Assembly (NCBI GenBank): GCA_031552995.1
Contig: JAVBMB010000080.1
Location: 1-64,000 of the forward strand
Length of the DNA stretch: 64,000 nt
Origin: JAVBMB01 sp031552995
GTDB lineage: Bacteria > Bacillota > Clostridia > Oscillospirales > Butyricicoccaceae
Direction of reading: 5' to 3'
The notes beneath the pieces were generated by a model, which saw only the letters and a program-made list of their open reading frames with translations, was not told where the DNA came from and did not search any database. Shown here in pieces: positions 62,257-64,000 of the stretch (within the stretch, counting starts at the first letter, position 1; the number at the start of each line of letters is the position of its first letter). Made by a program: the position numbers and the translations under genes.

Positions 62257-64000
62257 TCATGCCGTTGGCTTAAGCGCATATTTCTCCATATAGCTGTCGA
62301 ACAGCCTTTTAAACTCGGCGTTGTCGCCCGCCTTAACGCCCTTGAGGTATTCATGGCTGTCCAGACTGTCTCGCCTGATTTCGATTATCGTCACCGCTAT
62401 GTTCGAGCAGTGATCCGACACCCTGCTGTAGTTTGAAAGCAGGTCGTTAAACACAAATCCCTGCTCGATGGTGCACTGCCCGTTTCGCAGGCGGGCTATA
62501 TGATTGCCTTTCATCTCGGCGCACAGATAGTCTATAACCTGCTCTAGCGGCTCGACGCTGCCGGCAAGCGCCGCATTATCCTCGTTATAGGCGCGAACCG
62601 TGATATTGAGTATCTCGCGCACGGCGTCACCGATAAGCTTAAGCTCGCCCATCGCGACATCCGAGAATGTCATACCCTTGTCAAACAGCTCTCTTGCCGA
62701 GGCCATCACATTCATGCCGTGGTCGCTGATTCGCTCGAAATCGCTGATGGTATGCAGTATCTTTGACACCTGACGGCTGTCGTCGAGTGTCATATCCCTT
62801 GAGCTTAGCTTGACGAGGTAGCTGCCGAGCATATCCTCGTATTCGTCGGCGCTCTGCTCGCATTTAGCGATAACCTGCGCCCGCTTTTCATCGTAGTCGC
62901 ACACGATGTCTATGGCGGTGACCATACCGACCTGGGCAATCCCAGCCAGCTCGGTGGCGACCGCTTGACTCTGCGCAATGGCTATCGACGGTGTCGAAAG
63001 AATGCGCTCGTCAAGAACAACAATCTTGTCGCCGGTCGCGTCATCCTTAATTGTGGCTATGGCCAGCTGCTCCAGCTTGCCGATGAACGGCAGCATGACG
63101 GCTGTTCCAAGTATGTTGAACGCCGAGTGAACTATGGCGATGCCGACGGCTGTCACCTGCCCGTTAAGGAATGTGAACTTGAATATCGCGTTTAGCGCAT
63201 AGAACAGGCACAGAAACAGCACGGTGCCGATGACGTTGAAATACAGATGTATTGCGGCGGCGCGCTTGGCGTTTTTGTTTGTGCCGGCCGACGAGATTAT
63301 TGCAGTGATACATGTGCCGATGTTCTGGCCCATAAGTATCGGAATGGCCGCGCCAAATGTTATCTGCCCTGTGGCGGACATCGCCTGAAGTATACCTATC
63401 GACGCCGACGAGCTTTGGATGACCGCCGTCAGCACCGTGCCGGCCAGCACTCCCAGTATCGGGTTTTCGAAGTATGTCAGTATGCTGACAAATCCCGGTG
63501 AGTCGGACAGCGGCGCGACGGCGGCCGACATTGTCTGCATGCCGAACATCAGCACAGCGAAGCCGAGCAATATGGAACCGGTGTCCTTCCGCTTTTCGTT
63601 TTTGCTGAGCATCAGCATCATGATGCCGGCAAACGCCAGTATTGGCGAAAACGTTGTCGGCTTGAATATGTTGACCAGAATCCCGTCGCCCTGCAGGCCG
63701 GACAGGCTGAGTATCCATGATGTCATTGTCGTGCCGATATTTGCGCCCATGATTACGCCGGCTGCCTGCCGAAGCGACATTATGCCGGAGTTGACGAAGC
63801 CGACAACCATGACGGTTGTGGCGGATGAGCTTTGGATTATTGCTGTGACGACAGTGCCCAGAATCACCCCTTTGACCGGGCTTGACGTTAGACGCTGAAG
63901 TATTTTTTTCAGGCTGCTGCCCGCCCGCTTTTCCAGCGACTGCCCCATGACATTCATTCCGAACAGGAAGAGCGCCAGCCCTCCCATCAGTGAGAACACA
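62257..64000 (-). CDS. Na+/phosphate cotransporter with PhoU-like domain (start outside window)
   Basis: At least 580 residues; the 5' end is cut, as the visible frame begins FSLMGGLALFLFGMNVMGQ, a few residues into family proteins. It shows two repeated NptA cores with the QSSSATT signatures (TAIIQSSSATTVMV and TAVIQSSSASIGIL), about eight to ten membrane helices to about residue 320, then a cytoplasmic PhoU-like helical domain (about 360-560). It imports inorganic phosphate with sodium. It is followed by phoB and phoR, suggesting a phosphate-regulated operon. Confidence 0.92.
   Translation of the reverse strand, partial: VFSLMGGLALFLFGMNVMGQSLEKRAGSSLKKILQRLTSSPVKGVILGTVVTAIIQSSSATTVMVVGFVNSGIMSLRQAAGVIMGANIGTTMTSWILSLSGLQGDGILVNIFKPTTFSPILAFAGIMMLMLSKNEKRKDTGSILLGFAVLMFGMQTMSAAVAPLSDSPGFVSILTYFENPILGVLAGTVLTAVIQSSSASIGILQAMSATGQITFGAAIPILMGQNIGTCITAIISSAGTNKNAKRAAAIHLYFNVIGTVLFLCLFYALNAIFKFTFLNGQVTAVGIAIVHSAFNILGTAVMLPFIGKLEQLAIATIKDDATGDKIVVLDERILSTPSIAIAQSQAVATELAGIAQVGMVTAIDIVCDYDEKRAQVIAKCEQSADEYEDMLGSYLVKLSSRDMTLDDSRQVSKILHTISDFERISDHGMNVMASARELFDKGMTFSDVAMGELKLIGDAVREILNITVRAYNEDNAALAGSVEPLEQVIDYLCAEMKGNHIARLRNGQCTIEQGFVFNDLLSNYSRVSDHCSNIAVTIIEIRRDSLDSHEYLKGVKAGDNAEFKRLFDSYMEKYALKPTA

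Overview
The window (about 57% GC by eye, not computed) looks like a chromosomal segment of an anaerobic, Gram-positive, butyrate-forming member of the Clostridia. Supporting signs are a crotonase / thiolase / butyryl-CoA dehydrogenase / EtfBA pathway, a small 2[4Fe-4S] ferredoxin, a sensory-type [FeFe]-hydrogenase, WalRK with YycHI, LytR-CpsA-Psr and LTA-synthase-like envelope proteins, and a NifZ-ThiI pair whose ThiI lacks a rhodanese domain. Coding density is high and most genes have strong GGAGG-type ribosome binding sites. TTG and GTG starts are fairly common.

Layout. 1-5.3 kb (minus): two butyrate transcripts, thl-crt-SDR and bcd-etfB-etfA (etfA runs off the left edge), with a promoter and terminator-like hairpin ahead of thl. 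5.4-21 kb (minus): a long co-directional block of gltX, glnS, cysteine desulfurase, thiI, cinA, NUDIX, walR, walK, yycH, yycI, murA, walJ, rlmH and an HD hydrolase. 21.3-22.4 kb: an LCP cell-wall ligase, convergent with a compact ClpC-like ATPase that has a possible 41-residue leader ORF. 25-29.3 kb (plus): ferredoxin, then MoxR / DUF58 / DUF4129-like genes and an Asp/Glu racemase. 29.5-32.3 kb (minus): a ferredoxin-like aldo/keto reductase and a phosphoglucomutase. 32.7-36.1 kb (plus): a signalling cluster around a sensory hydrogenase (DRTGG, ATPase, hydrogenase, DRTGG, PHP), followed by an HtrA protease. 38-43.9 kb (minus): a GyrI-like protein, an Rsm22-like methyltransferase, proS interrupted by an in-frame UGA, secG, a split transketolase and a small Cys-rich protein. 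44-45.9 kb (plus): an isolated phage-type portal, holin and scaffold cassette. 46-51.9 kb (minus): an LTA-synthase-like protein, a metallophosphoesterase, and kbl-tdh threonine degradation. 52.2-57.9 kb (plus): trmL, then pgk-tpiA-gpmI-eno without gap. 58.2-64 kb (minus): a chemoreceptor and a NptA-PhoB-PhoR phosphate module that runs off the right edge.

The items most worth a second look are the orphan portal-holin-scaffold cassette, the stand-alone sensory hydrogenase module, the UGA codon inside proS, the SDR in place of hbd in the butyrate operon with a possible attenuator ahead of thl, and a densely structured non-coding stretch after eno. No rRNA, tRNA, CRISPR array, insertion sequence or replication origin was recognised.
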